This document shows, piece after piece, positions 16,268 to 23,495 of a DNA stretch of 39,458 nucleotides (positions within the stretch are counted from its first letter, which is position 1; each line of letters begins with the position of its first letter). The notes under the pieces are model-generated. The model worked only from the letters and a program-made list of their open reading frames with translations. It did not search any database and was not told the DNA's origin. Both the position numbers and the translations under genes were made by a program. Source of the DNA: Chloroflexota bacterium (GTDB taxonomy: Bacteria; Chloroflexota; Dehalococcoidia; UBA2979); contig VXOS01000172.1 in NCBI GenBank assembly GCA_009839925.1, forward strand, positions 1 to 39,458, given 5' to 3'.

Positions 16268-17989
16268 TCAGCCTCCGCCCAGCTCGCGGCGCATCAGCGC
16301 GAGGCCCATCGGGCCCAGCTCGAAGGCGCGCGCGTGGAAGGCCTTGAGGTCGAACGCGTCGCCGAGGCGGCGGCGCGCCGCCTCGCGCGCCTCCAGCCAG
16401 GCGCGCTCGCCAACCTTGTAGCTGATCGCCTGCCCCGGCAGGCCAAGGTAGCGGTCGACCTCGCTGGCGACGAAGTCGGCGGGGAAGTGACTGCGCTGCT
16501 CGAGGAACTCCAGCCCCAGCGCCGCGTTCCAGCGCTCGCCGGGGTGGAAGCCGCCTGACGCCTCGCCCTCGGGGATCGAGAGCTCGAGGTGCATGCCGAT
16601 GTCGATCACGACGCGCACGCAGCGCAGCGCCTGCGCGCGCAGCATCCCCAGCTCATGGTCCGGGTTGTCGAGGTAACCGAGCTCCCCCATCAGCTGCTCG
16701 GCGTAGAGCGCCCAGCCCTCGACGTAGCCGGAGGTGCCGCCGATCAGCCGCTGCCAGCGCGAGAGCAGCCCGGCCAGCCAGGTCGTCGTCCCGATCTGCA
16801 GGTGATGGCCCGGGACGCCCTCGTGGTAGGCGATCGAGACCTCGCCCCAGAGCGGGAAGCGCGTCTTGCCACCCGTCGGATACCAGGTGCGCCCGGGGCG
16901 GCTGAAGTCCTCCGAGGGCCCCGTGTAGTACATCGCCAGCGCGCCACCGGGCGGCGCGATCAGCGCCTCGATGCGGCGCACGGGCTCGGGAATCTCGAAG
17001 TGCCGCCCGTGCAGCTCGGCGATCGTCGAGTCCTGCAGCTCCTGCATCCAGCGCTGGAAGGCGTCGACGCCCTCGATCGCACGTTCCGGGTCCGTCTCCA
17101 GCAGCTCCTTCGCCGCCTCGACACCCTCGCCGGGCAGGATCCGCTCGGCGACCTCCGCCATGCGGCCCTCGATGCGGCGCAGCTCCTCCCAGCCCCACTC
17201 GTACGTCGCGTGCAGGTCGAACGCGTCGCCGTTGTAGACACGCGCGCCGAGGGCGTAGCGATCCGGCCCGACGGCGTCGCGAGGCCTCGCGAGCTGCAGG
17301 TAGCGCTGGCGCAGGTAGCGACCGAAGGCGGCGCAGGCGCCGCTCGCCCCTCCCGCGGCGTTGCGCAGCTCCGCCGCCAGCCCCGGCGAGTCGATGCCGG
17401 AGCTCGCGAATTCCTCGGCGATGCCGTGGAAGAAGCTCGTCGCGCCCTCCCCGTGGCCGCTCCAGACCTCGGCCTGCAGGGCGCAGGCCTCGACCTGCCG
17501 CCGTGCCGCGACGCGCTCGCGGCGGATGCCCTCGTCGAGCGTGTCGCGGTAGCGGCTGTACGCCTCGGGCACGCGCGCCATGCGCCGCGCGATCCGCACC
17601 CAGTCCTGCTCGGTCGCCCGCGGCATCAGATCGAAGACGCGCCGGATCGACTGGAACGGGCTGGCGAGGATGTTGAGGCCTCGGTAGTGCTCGCCGGCGG
17701 CATCCAGCTCGAGCGTGAGCCGCAGCCGCTCGGACATCGCCTCGCGCGCGATGCGGTCGCGGTCGCCCTCCGGTTCCGCCGCCTCGAGGGCGCTCAGCGT
17801 CTGGCGATCGAGCGCCGTCCGCGCCTCGTGGCCGGCGGGCGAGAAGTCGGTCAGCCGCTCCTCGTGGCCGGGGATGCCCATCGAGGTCGCGGCGTTGGGG
17901 TGCAGCGCGGCGAGCCGATCGACGTAGTCGCTCGCGATCGCGTAGATCGCCGACGGCTCGCGGTCGGGTGTTGCTGCTTCCGGCGACAT
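16268..17989 (-). CDS. DUF885 family protein, predicted zinc peptidase
   Basis: A 573-aa protein of the DUF885 family, which belongs to the gluzincin-like metallopeptidases. The zinc site is HEGVPGHH (389-396, an expanded HExxH), with the third ligand probably Glu in GYVEGWALYAEQ about 32 residues later. The rest is helical, with no signal peptide, so it is probably cytosolic. The family is abundant in high-G+C bacteria and few members have been characterised. The C-terminal ISYKVGERAW segment is also typical. It lies 12 nt downstream of the cyclase-family stop on the same strand, so the two may be one transcript. Confidence 0.9.
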   Translation of the reverse strand: MSPEAATPDREPSAIYAIASDYVDRLAALHPNAATSMGIPGHEERLTDFSPAGHEARTALDRQTLSALEAAEPEGDRDRIAREAMSERLRLTLELDAAGEHYRGLNILASPFQSIRRVFDLMPRATEQDWVRIARRMARVPEAYSRYRDTLDEGIRRERVAARRQVEACALQAEVWSGHGEGATSFFHGIAEEFASSGIDSPGLAAELRNAAGGASGACAAFGRYLRQRYLQLARPRDAVGPDRYALGARVYNGDAFDLHATYEWGWEELRRIEGRMAEVAERILPGEGVEAAKELLETDPERAIEGVDAFQRWMQELQDSTIAELHGRHFEIPEPVRRIEALIAPPGGALAMYYTGPSEDFSRPGRTWYPTGGKTRFPLWGEVSIAYHEGVPGHHLQIGTTTWLAGLLSRWQRLIGGTSGYVEGWALYAEQLMGELGYLDNPDHELGMLRAQALRCVRVVIDIGMHLELSIPEGEASGGFHPGERWNAALGLEFLEQRSHFPADFVASEVDRYLGLPGQAISYKVGERAWLEAREAARRRLGDAFDLKAFHARAFELGPMGLALMRRELGGG

Positions 17990-18001
17990 GCCGCCTCGAG
18001 G

Positions 18002-18976
18002 CTAGAAGGTCGCGATCGGGTTGGCGGGCGAGCCGGTGCCCCGCGCGAGGCGGAGCGGGTTCAGCGTCAGGCAGAACTCCCAGCGGTTGCGCTCCGCGCA
18101 GGCCTCGGCGAGCCGTTCGAGGTGGCCGTTGTCGATCAGGCGCAGGCCCAGCGCCACCAGCGTGACCTGGTGCACCGGCAGCATCGTCTTCGGGAAGTCG
18201 CCCGGCGGCGTCGCGTCCTGGATCACGTCCGAGCCGAGCAGTGCGACGTCCCGCTCGCGGATCCAGGGCAGGCAGGCCGCGTTGTAGCCGGAGTGCTCGG
18301 CCGGCGGCGGCTCGCCTGCGGCGGCCGCGGCGTCGACCTGCGCGCCGTAGCCGGTGCGCAGCAACAGCACGTCGCCCGGCTCCACGCGCACGCCCTGCGC
18401 CTCCTCGGCGGCCTCGAGGTCCTCGGGGAAGACGTGGTCGCCGGGCTCCAGCGTGGTGACGCCCTTCACGCGGGCGACGTCGAGCAGCACGCCGCGGCTC
18501 ATGATGCCGTCCTTCAGCACGTCCGAGGTCTGGACGGTGGCGCCCTCGGAGGCCTTGACCAGGGCAGCCGGGCGGCCGTTGTACATCTTTCCCTGGTAGA
18601 AGACGTGGGCGAGGCCATCGATGTGCGTGAACACCTGGCCGTGGAAGACGAAGGCGACGTGCTCGGCGGCCCACTCGAGCATCTCGACGCCGGGGAAGAG
18701 CGGGTGGCCCGGGTTGTCGCCCAGGGCGTAGCGCTCGCCGGTCTGGACCATGTGGATCAACGGGTTGGCGGCGCCCATCGCCATCGGGCCGGGGAAGGGG
18801 ATCTGGCGCGAGCAGGAGACGCTGACGCCGTCCTCCACCAGCGAGGCGGCCTGTCTGCGCTTCTCCGGCGTGATCAGGTTGAGCGTGCCGAGGAGGTCGT
18901 CATCCCCCCAGCGCCCCCAGTTGCTCAGGGAGTCGAAGTAGCCGAGCACCTCGTCCTGGGTAGGTGGCGTCCCCAT
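18002..18976 (-). CDS. Cyclase family protein (kynurenine formamidase-like)
   Basis: A 324-aa metal-dependent hydrolase of the cyclase/KynB family. Candidate metal ligands are His118, Asp120 and His124 in THIDGLAH, followed by the family's GxVxLLRTGY-type strand (GDVLLLRTGYGAQ). The longer subgroup with an N-terminal WGxDDxxGTLN segment (here WGDDDLLGTLNLITPEKR) is usually annotated only as cyclase. It could hydrolyse an N-formyl or lactone bond in a degradative pathway. No kynureninase or tryptophan dioxygenase is nearby, which argues against a true KynB role. Confidence 0.9.
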   Translation of the reverse strand: MGTPPTQDEVLGYFDSLSNWGRWGDDDLLGTLNLITPEKRRQAASLVEDGVSVSCSRQIPFPGPMAMGAANPLIHMVQTGERYALGDNPGHPLFPGVEMLEWAAEHVAFVFHGQVFTHIDGLAHVFYQGKMYNGRPAALVKASEGATVQTSDVLKDGIMSRGVLLDVARVKGVTTLEPGDHVFPEDLEAAEEAQGVRVEPGDVLLLRTGYGAQVDAAAAAGEPPPAEHSGYNAACLPWIRERDVALLGSDVIQDATPPGDFPKTMLPVHQVTLVALGLRLIDNGHLERLAEACAERNRWEFCLTLNPLRLARGTGSPANPIATF

Positions 18977-19052
18977 CAGCCGGCCTCCTCCAAGCGCCGC
19001 CTCGCGCCTCCGCGCGAGCCCGCGGCGATGCTACACCAGCGCCGGGGTCCAT

Positions 19053-19090
19053 TCCCTCTCCCCTGACGGGAGAGAGCGAGGGTGAGGGGG
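19053..19090 (-). repeat. Dispersed REP-like hairpin repeat, copy 2
   Basis: Read on the minus strand this element matches the one at the window start: CCCTCACCCT, a short spacer, then a CTCTCCC/GGGAGAG hairpin (arms at 56-62 and 68-74 of the 19000s, 5-nt loop). It lies between the stop of the MaoC-like gene and the start of the cyclase-family gene, so it is transcribed but not translated. Confidence 0.65.
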
Positions 19091-19112
19091 CTGCGGCGTC
19101 GCCCGACGCCGC

Positions 19113-19637
19113 CTAGTAGCGGATGTTGATCGAGGTGCGCAGGCGCACCAGCTCGCCGTGCTGGTTCTCCCAGCGGATGCTGGTGTAGGTGAACAGCGTC
19201 AGGCCGAGGCGGCCGGTGCGTTCGTCCCACTTCGTCAGCGCGAACGTCTCCGCGATGCGATCGCCGGGACGCATCGGGACGCCGTAGACGTCTTCCTGCC
19301 CGCCGTTCATGCCGTGCTGGCCGGGCGCGTTCGGGTCGGGCGGCGTCTGGGGGCGCGGCAGGTTGTTGTCCGCCTCCCAGAACTGCCGCCCCGTCGGCGT
19401 GTCGATCTGCCAGGCGAAGGGGTTGAACTCGGGAGGCGCGATGATCCCGCCCCAGCGCGTCGTCTTCGCGTACTCCTCGTCCCAGAACAGGCGAGGCGGC
19501 TTCTCCGGGTAGTAGGTCGCGATCGCCCAGCGGCGGATGTCCGACGCCTCGATCGGCAGCGACCACGACGGCTCGCTCCAGACGTCGAGCGCCTCGCGCA
19601 TCTGCGGCGTGACCAGCGTATCGACTCCCTCGGCCAT
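19113..19637 (-). CDS. MaoC/FAS1-like dehydratase domain protein
   Basis: A 174-aa hot-dog-fold protein resembling the N-terminal (FAS1-like) dehydratase domain of MaoC-type hydratases: an N-terminal helix with PSWSLPIEASDIRRWAIATYYPE, then WGGIIAPPEFNPFAW, then RPGDRIAETFALTKWDERTGRLG and FTYTSIRWENQHGELV. Such single-domain proteins often need a separate MaoC partner for R-specific enoyl-CoA hydration, and no partner is adjacent. The ATG at 19637 has a TAGGAGGAG SD; the longer open frame upstream overlaps the retropepsin gene and is not conserved-looking. Probably part of the same catabolic group as the cyclase and crotonase genes. Confidence 0.8.
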   Translation of the reverse strand: MAEGVDTLVTPQMREALDVWSEPSWSLPIEASDIRRWAIATYYPEKPPRLFWDEEYAKTTRWGGIIAPPEFNPFAWQIDTPTGRQFWEADNNLPRPQTPPDPNAPGQHGMNGGQEDVYGVPMRPGDRIAETFALTKWDERTGRLGLTLFTYTSIRWENQHGELVRLRTSINIRY

Positions 19638-19647
19638 CGCGCTCCTC

Positions 19648-20025
19648 CTATCCCGTAGTCCCTCGCTCGATAACGACGCGGCCGCCGCTCTCGACCTCGA
19701 TGCATACGCCGTGACCATCGAGCAACCGCATGCCGACGAGCGGCGCGGTGTCCGACACGTAGACATCCACGTCCCTGGGTTGGCCGTCGAGGAGCACCGT
19801 GACGCTATGGATGTCGAAGGTGGCCTCTCCGCCGTCCGCCAGGATTGCCTGGCCGTTGGACACGAAGGGCAATCCCAGTTCCGCCACGAGCACCGGCGGC
19901 AGGGTCAGGAAGCCGTTGTACCCGGTGTCAATCACGGCCTCGACGTCCCGAACCCGACCTGCTGGACCGCTCACGGCAATGGGAACGACCGCTTCGTAGG
20001 CGGCGTTGACAGCGCCTTCGATCAC
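19648..20025 (-). CDS. Retropepsin-like clan AA aspartic protease
   Basis: A 125-aa single-domain protein with the retropepsin catalytic motif AVIDTGYNGFLTLP (Asp33-Thr-Gly), the flap-like ADGGEATFDIHSV segment, and LVGMRLLDG at about residue 96, corresponding to the conserved hydrophobic-hydrophobic-Gly motif. One catalytic Asp per chain implies a homodimer, as in HIV protease. It resembles the AF_0612-type clan AA family as I remember it (TIGR03698). The GTG start at 20025 gives VIEGAVNAAYEAVV, the usual family start, and overlaps the stop of the upstream partner gene (GTGA), so the two are coupled. No signal peptide. Natural substrate unknown. Confidence 0.88.
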   Translation of the reverse strand: MIEGAVNAAYEAVVPIAVSGPAGRVRDVEAVIDTGYNGFLTLPPVLVAELGLPFVSNGQAILADGGEATFDIHSVTVLLDGQPRDVDVYVSDTAPLVGMRLLDGHGVCIEVESGGRVVIERGTTG

Positions 20026-20297
20026 CCGGTGCTCCGCACCGAGCTGCCCCCGAAGCTGTAGAGCGCCCGATGCCCGACCCGCACGCTCCAGACATTCGTA
20101 GCACCCGGACACTGCTCCCGAAGAAGCTCTGCTGCCCCGAGGACGCTGTCGGCAATCGCCCAGCTTCCACTCTCCACGTCTATCGCGACGATCTCACCAT
20201 GATGGGTCGCTTCGACTTCGGAGCGGATGTCCCGCTCGTAGATCTCGTCGCCGAGGCGAGCTGTCTCTTCGGCGGGTCCGCGCGTGGGCATCGCCAT
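20022..20297 (-). CDS. Small partner protein of the retropepsin-like protease
   Basis: A 91-aa uncharacterised protein. Recognisable features are GDEIYERDIRSEVE, HHGEIVAIDVESGSWAIADS and, near the C-terminus, NVWSVRVGHRALYSFGG. I recall homologues with the same order of motifs next to clan AA proteases in cyanobacteria and Chloroflexota, but no function has been assigned to my knowledge. ATG at 20297 has an AGGAGG SD. The stop overlaps the protease start by 4 nt. The strict coupling suggests a stoichiometric partner: substrate, inhibitor or antitoxin-like regulator. This is inference from context only. Confidence 0.82.
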   Translation of the reverse strand: MAMPTRGPAEETARLGDEIYERDIRSEVEATHHGEIVAIDVESGSWAIADSVLGAAELLREQCPGATNVWSVRVGHRALYSFGGSSVRSTG

Positions 20298-20376
20298 GTC
20301 CTCCTGACTCCAACTCCTCGTGTAGAAGATAGCGCCCCATACATCTGCGTGCCGCGACGGACGAGGCGGAAGCGAT

Positions 20377-20464
20377 TGGCGGAGGGGGTGGGATTCGAAC
20401 CCACGACAGCTTGCGCTGCGACGGTGTTCAAGACCGCTCCCTTAAACCACTCGGGCACCCCTCC
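20377..20464 (-). tRNA. tRNA-Ser (anticodon UGA)
   Basis: Minus-strand class II tRNA. The acceptor stem is GGAGGGG (20464-20458) paired with CCCCTCC (20387-20381), discriminator G at 20380 and an encoded CCA (20379-20377). The anticodon stem GCGGT/ACCGT encloses CTTGAAC, giving anticodon TGA. The long variable arm and the GGTTCGAATCC T-arm are characteristic of serine tRNAs. The gene stands alone between the retropepsin pair and the phosphotriesterase-family gene. Confidence 0.97.
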
Positions 20465-20471
20465 ACCCTCC

Positions 20472-20477
20472 ATTGTA
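20472..20477 (-). promoter_or_regulatory. Possible -10 of tRNA-Ser
   Basis: The minus-strand hexamer TACAAT matches the -10 consensus at five positions and would start transcription within a base or two of the tRNA 5' end. No -35 at the expected distance, so confidence is low. Confidence 0.3.
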
Positions 20478-20568
20478 GGTCCGGACCCCGGTGCGGACCG
20501 GGCCGACGCCCGATCGCGCGCGCTATGCTGCGGCCCGAAGCGAGCGCGACGGCGAGAGGAGCCACAGG

Positions 20569-21522
20569 ATGCCCACGGTCAACACCGCCCGAGGCCCGGT
20601 CGACACCTCCGAGCTCGGCCGCACCTTCATGCACGAGCACATCTCGCTCGGCGGGACGGACGTCTTCGCGAACTGGCCCGAACTCAACGATGCCCCGGCC
20701 TGCCTCGAGGCCGCGACCACGCGCTTCGCAGAGCTCGACGAGCGCGGCGTCGGGACCGTCGTGGACGTGACACCGGCCAACCTCGGACGCGACATCGCGT
20801 TGATCGAGCAGGTGCAAGCCTCGACGAGAGTCAACATCGTCGTGGCGACGGGGATGTACTGGAACGTCCCGCTCTACTGGCACGGCCGCGATCCGGACGA
20901 GCTGGCCGCCGCCTTCGTACGCGAGATCGAGCAGGGCATCGCTGAAACCTCGGTGCGCGCGGGCATCATCAAGCTCGCCTCGCACATGACGATGGACGAG
21001 GTGAACGAGGCCGTGCTGCGGGCCGGGGCGCGCGCCCACCGCCGCACGGGCGTGCCGATCACGACGCACGCGATGCCGCAGGCGTTTGGCCTGGAGCAGC
21101 AACGCATCTTCCGCGAGGAGGGCGTGGACCTCTCGCGCACCATCATCGGGCACCAGGGCAACGAGCCGACGCCGGACTTCTACCGCCAACTGATGGACGC
21201 CGGCAGCCTGATTGGCGCCGACAACTTCGGCATCGAGATCGGCAGCCCGGACTGGCACGACTCGCAGGGCCGCATCGAGGTGATCGCAGAGCTCTGCGCC
21301 GACGGCTACGCGGACCGCATCGTGCTCTCGCACGACAGCATGTGCTGCATCCACTGGGGGCAGGTGCAGGCGCTGCGCCAGGCCAACCCGAACTGGACCT
21401 CGACCTACATCCCGGACGTGATCGCGCCCGCCATGCTCGATCGAGGCATCAGCGAGGCCCACCTGGAGCAGATGCTCGTCACCAACCCGCGCCGGGTGTT
21501 CGAGACGCAGGGCGCGTACTGA
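20569..21522 (+). CDS. Phosphotriesterase-family metal-dependent hydrolase
   Basis: A 317-aa amidohydrolase-superfamily TIM-barrel of the phosphotriesterase (PTE/PHP) branch. Binuclear metal ligands are visible in order: His22 and His24 in MHEH, the bridging Lys135 in GIIKLAS, His167 in ITTHAM, His195 in IIGHQGN and Asp256 in LSHDS. Such enzymes act as lactonases, carboxylesterases or organophosphate hydrolases; the real substrate is unknown, and lactones are the commonest natural one. ATG at 20569 with GAGAGGA upstream gives the expected N-terminus; the upstream open frame is arginine-rich non-coding sequence. Followed by the convergent DUF429 gene after 20 nt. Confidence 0.9.
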   Translation: MPTVNTARGPVDTSELGRTFMHEHISLGGTDVFANWPELNDAPACLEAATTRFAELDERGVGTVVDVTPANLGRDIALIEQVQASTRVNIVVATGMYWNVPLYWHGRDPDELAAAFVREIEQGIAETSVRAGIIKLASHMTMDEVNEAVLRAGARAHRRTGVPITTHAMPQAFGLEQQRIFREEGVDLSRTIIGHQGNEPTPDFYRQLMDAGSLIGADNFGIEIGSPDWHDSQGRIEVIAELCADGYADRIVLSHDSMCCIHWGQVQALRQANPNWTSTYIPDVIAPAMLDRGISEAHLEQMLVTNPRRVFETQGAY

Positions 21523-21542
21523 GCCAGCAAGATGCCGACGCG

Positions 21543-22289
21543 TCAGAGCACTCGGTAAGCCATCTCCATCGGGAGGCCAAAGGTATCGCGGGGCGGCTCG
21601 ACGGGCAGGGTAGCCAACGGGTTGCCAATGCCGTGCTCGTGCGGGACCGCCGTGACAGCGGCGGCAGTCGCGTCGAGGATGTCATCACGAGCGACCTCCT
21701 TGCGGAGGAACGTCTCCAGAGTCGCGTTGTAGACAAGGTCCACGCGCGAGCTAAGCCGTCGCAGCACGGTCAGTCGTTCCTCCAGGCCAGCCTTCGTCGA
21801 CTTCCTGTTCTGCATCGCGTTGCCGCGATTGAGAGACCAGAAGCAGACCTCCGGGTGGACCTCGCGGATTCGAGGACGCGCATCAGCGCCTCGTTCCCGA
21901 AGCAACTCGTCCACCTCACGAATCTTCGGGACGATCCCGAATGCCTGTATCGAGAGCCCCTTGCCCGTCTCTTCGCGGTTCACATCCGACACTCGCTTGT
22001 GGGAGTGGTCGTGGAGATCCGCCCTCAGCGCCTCTCGGCCGGGCGGCGTGAACACCGAGGAACGCCGCCTGCCCAGCCTCAAGCGCGCCTCGGCGTCACA
22101 GGCACGACCGTCGCCCGAGTTCGGCAGGCCGATCGGAATGTCGATCAGGATCAGCGAAGCATCGCTCCACTCTTCCAGAAGGTCGGATATCTCTGCGAAC
22201 ACGCCGAAGTTGTAGTCGCCCTCGTCACCGCCGTCGATGCGGACTGCGAACCAGCCTGCCTTGCAGCCGTCTACCCCGACTATCGTCAT
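21543..22289 (-). CDS. DUF429 domain protein (predicted RNase H-like nuclease)
   Basis: A 248-aa protein beginning MTIVGVDGCKAGW, the hallmark start of DUF429, whose fold is predicted to be RNase H-like. Acidic candidates are Asp7 in GVDGCKAG, the Asp in LIDIPIGLP near residue 50, and the Asp pair in DDILDATAAAVTA near the C-terminus. The central RSSVFTPPGREAL and EVHPEVCFWSLN segments are also conserved in the family. The function is not established. Codons look slightly less G+C-biased than in the flanking metabolic genes (estimated by eye), which may mean later acquisition. Confidence 0.88.
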   Translation of the reverse strand: MTIVGVDGCKAGWFAVRIDGGDEGDYNFGVFAEISDLLEEWSDASLILIDIPIGLPNSGDGRACDAEARLRLGRRRSSVFTPPGREALRADLHDHSHKRVSDVNREETGKGLSIQAFGIVPKIREVDELLRERGADARPRIREVHPEVCFWSLNRGNAMQNRKSTKAGLEERLTVLRRLSSRVDLVYNATLETFLRKEVARDDILDATAAAVTAVPHEHGIGNPLATLPVEPPRDTFGLPMEMAYRVL

Positions 22290-22344
22290 CGCACCCCCTC
22301 ACGCCCACCCGATACCCGCGAGGTCTCCTGCGGCAGCGGGCGAA

Positions 22345-23217
22345 TCAGTCCTGCTGGAGCTCCGCGAGGTGGTCCCGGCCAAAGCGCTCGATCAGCTCGG
22401 GAACACGGTCCGTTTCGCGGAAGTCGACGGTCGTCAACGCGTGCTGAACGCCGACCTCGCGCAGCGCCGCCAGGCCCTCGGCCGCCTGCTCCATCCCGTC
22501 GGCGGTGATCACGACGTGCGAGTGGATCGCGACCGTCAGCTCGGCGGGGTCACGGCCCTCGGCCTCGGCGGCCTCGTGGAGCATGCCGATGTGCTTGCGC
22601 AGCAGCGGCGCCTCAGCGCCTCGCGAGATCCAGCCGTCGCCCCAGCGGGCGGCGCGGCGGAACTGCTGCGGGCTGTTGCCGCCCATCCAGATCGGCAGCC
22701 GCCGCGGCGGGACCGGCCGCGAGATCCAGCCGTCCACCCGGTGAAACTCGCCACCGAAGTCGACCGGCTCGCCGGTCCAGAAGGCGCGGTAGAGCTGCAG
22801 CATCTCGTCCGTGCGCCGCCCGCGCCGGTCCCAGGGCATCGAGAGCACCTCGAACTCCTCGCGCGCCCAGCCGATGCCCGCGCCGAGGATCACCCGACCG
22901 CCCGCGAGGTGGTCGAGGCTGGCGAGGATCTTGGCGTGCAGCACGGGCTGGCGCATCGGCACGACGAGCACGGAGACGCCGAGCTCGACCCGCTCGGTCA
23001 CTGCGGCGAGGAAGGCCATCGTCGCGAGCGGCTCAAGGAAGGCTTCCTCGACCTTGAAGGGCGCGCGGTGCTCGCTGTCGTGCTGGCGCGGCATGACGAC
23101 GTGGTCGGATACCCACAGCGAGTCGAAGCCGTGCGCCTCGGCGGCGCGCGCGTGCGCCTCGATGTGATCGGGCGTCGCCCGCCAGCCGAACATCGGCACG
23201 CGCAGTCCGACCTTCAT
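22345..23217 (-). CDS. LLM-class F420-dependent oxidoreductase
   Basis: A 290-aa luciferase-like TIM-barrel oxidoreductase resembling the F420-dependent subfamily. Features: N-terminal KVGLRVPMFGWRATPDHI, AEAHGFDSLWVSDHVVMP, the GVSVLVVPMRQPVLHAKILASLD strand-helix, LGAGIGWAREEFE and PIWMGGNSPQQFRRAARWGDGWI. These enzymes transfer hydride between F420H2 or FMNH2 and diverse substrates; the substrate is not predictable. The ATG at 23217 has a reasonable GAGCG-type SD. The gene follows a small ORF by 52 nt on the same strand. Confidence 0.88.
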   Translation of the reverse strand: MKVGLRVPMFGWRATPDHIEAHARAAEAHGFDSLWVSDHVVMPRQHDSEHRAPFKVEEAFLEPLATMAFLAAVTERVELGVSVLVVPMRQPVLHAKILASLDHLAGGRVILGAGIGWAREEFEVLSMPWDRRGRRTDEMLQLYRAFWTGEPVDFGGEFHRVDGWISRPVPPRRLPIWMGGNSPQQFRRAARWGDGWISRGAEAPLLRKHIGMLHEAAEAEGRDPAELTVAIHSHVVITADGMEQAAEGLAALREVGVQHALTTVDFRETDRVPELIERFGRDHLAELQQD

Positions 23218-23269
23218 GCTCGCTTCCTTGCCGTCTTGTGAACCGCCGACTCCGGTGAGGTCCGCTCGC

Positions 23270-23440
23270 TCACATTCGGTGTCCCTCGTGACGTGCCGCG
23301 AGGATCTCCTCCCTGGTCATCCCGGTGGGCCTCCAATCGGCCCGCCACCGCAGGAAGCGATCCACGGCCCGCTCGCGAGCAGCGACCTCGGGATCCTTGT
23401 CCGCGTGTTCTTCGCCCTCGGATACTCGTGAATCGCACAT
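23270..23440 (-). CDS. Small ORF, orphan antitoxin-like protein
   Basis: A 56-aa highly charged ORF, with a WRADWRPTGMTREEILAARHEGH core at its C-terminal end. This kind of ending recalls the toxin-binding tails of VapB-like antitoxins as I remember them, but no PIN-domain toxin is adjacent, so it may be an orphan or remnant. The ATG at 23440 lies 26 nt downstream of a CATAAT hexamer (minus strand, 23466-23471). Other frames in the interval look random. The coding call rests on the non-random C-terminal motif and its placement. Confidence 0.5.
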   Translation of the reverse strand: MCDSRVSEGEEHADKDPEVAARERAVDRFLRWRADWRPTGMTREEILAARHEGHRM

Positions 23441-23495
23441 GCCGGTGCCCCAGGTTCGCCAATCGATTATGCCCCGAACATGACGAAAGCGATGC

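Noticed and set aside
18002-18976. Kynurenine formamidase (kynB) assignment
   Set aside because: No tryptophan-pathway genes nearby and the N-terminal region belongs to a longer, generic cyclase subgroup.
16589-19066. Long plus-strand open frame opposite DUF885 and the cyclase gene
   Set aside because: Low-complexity antisense translation with no motif, while the minus strand encodes clear HEGVPGHH and THIDGLAH proteins.
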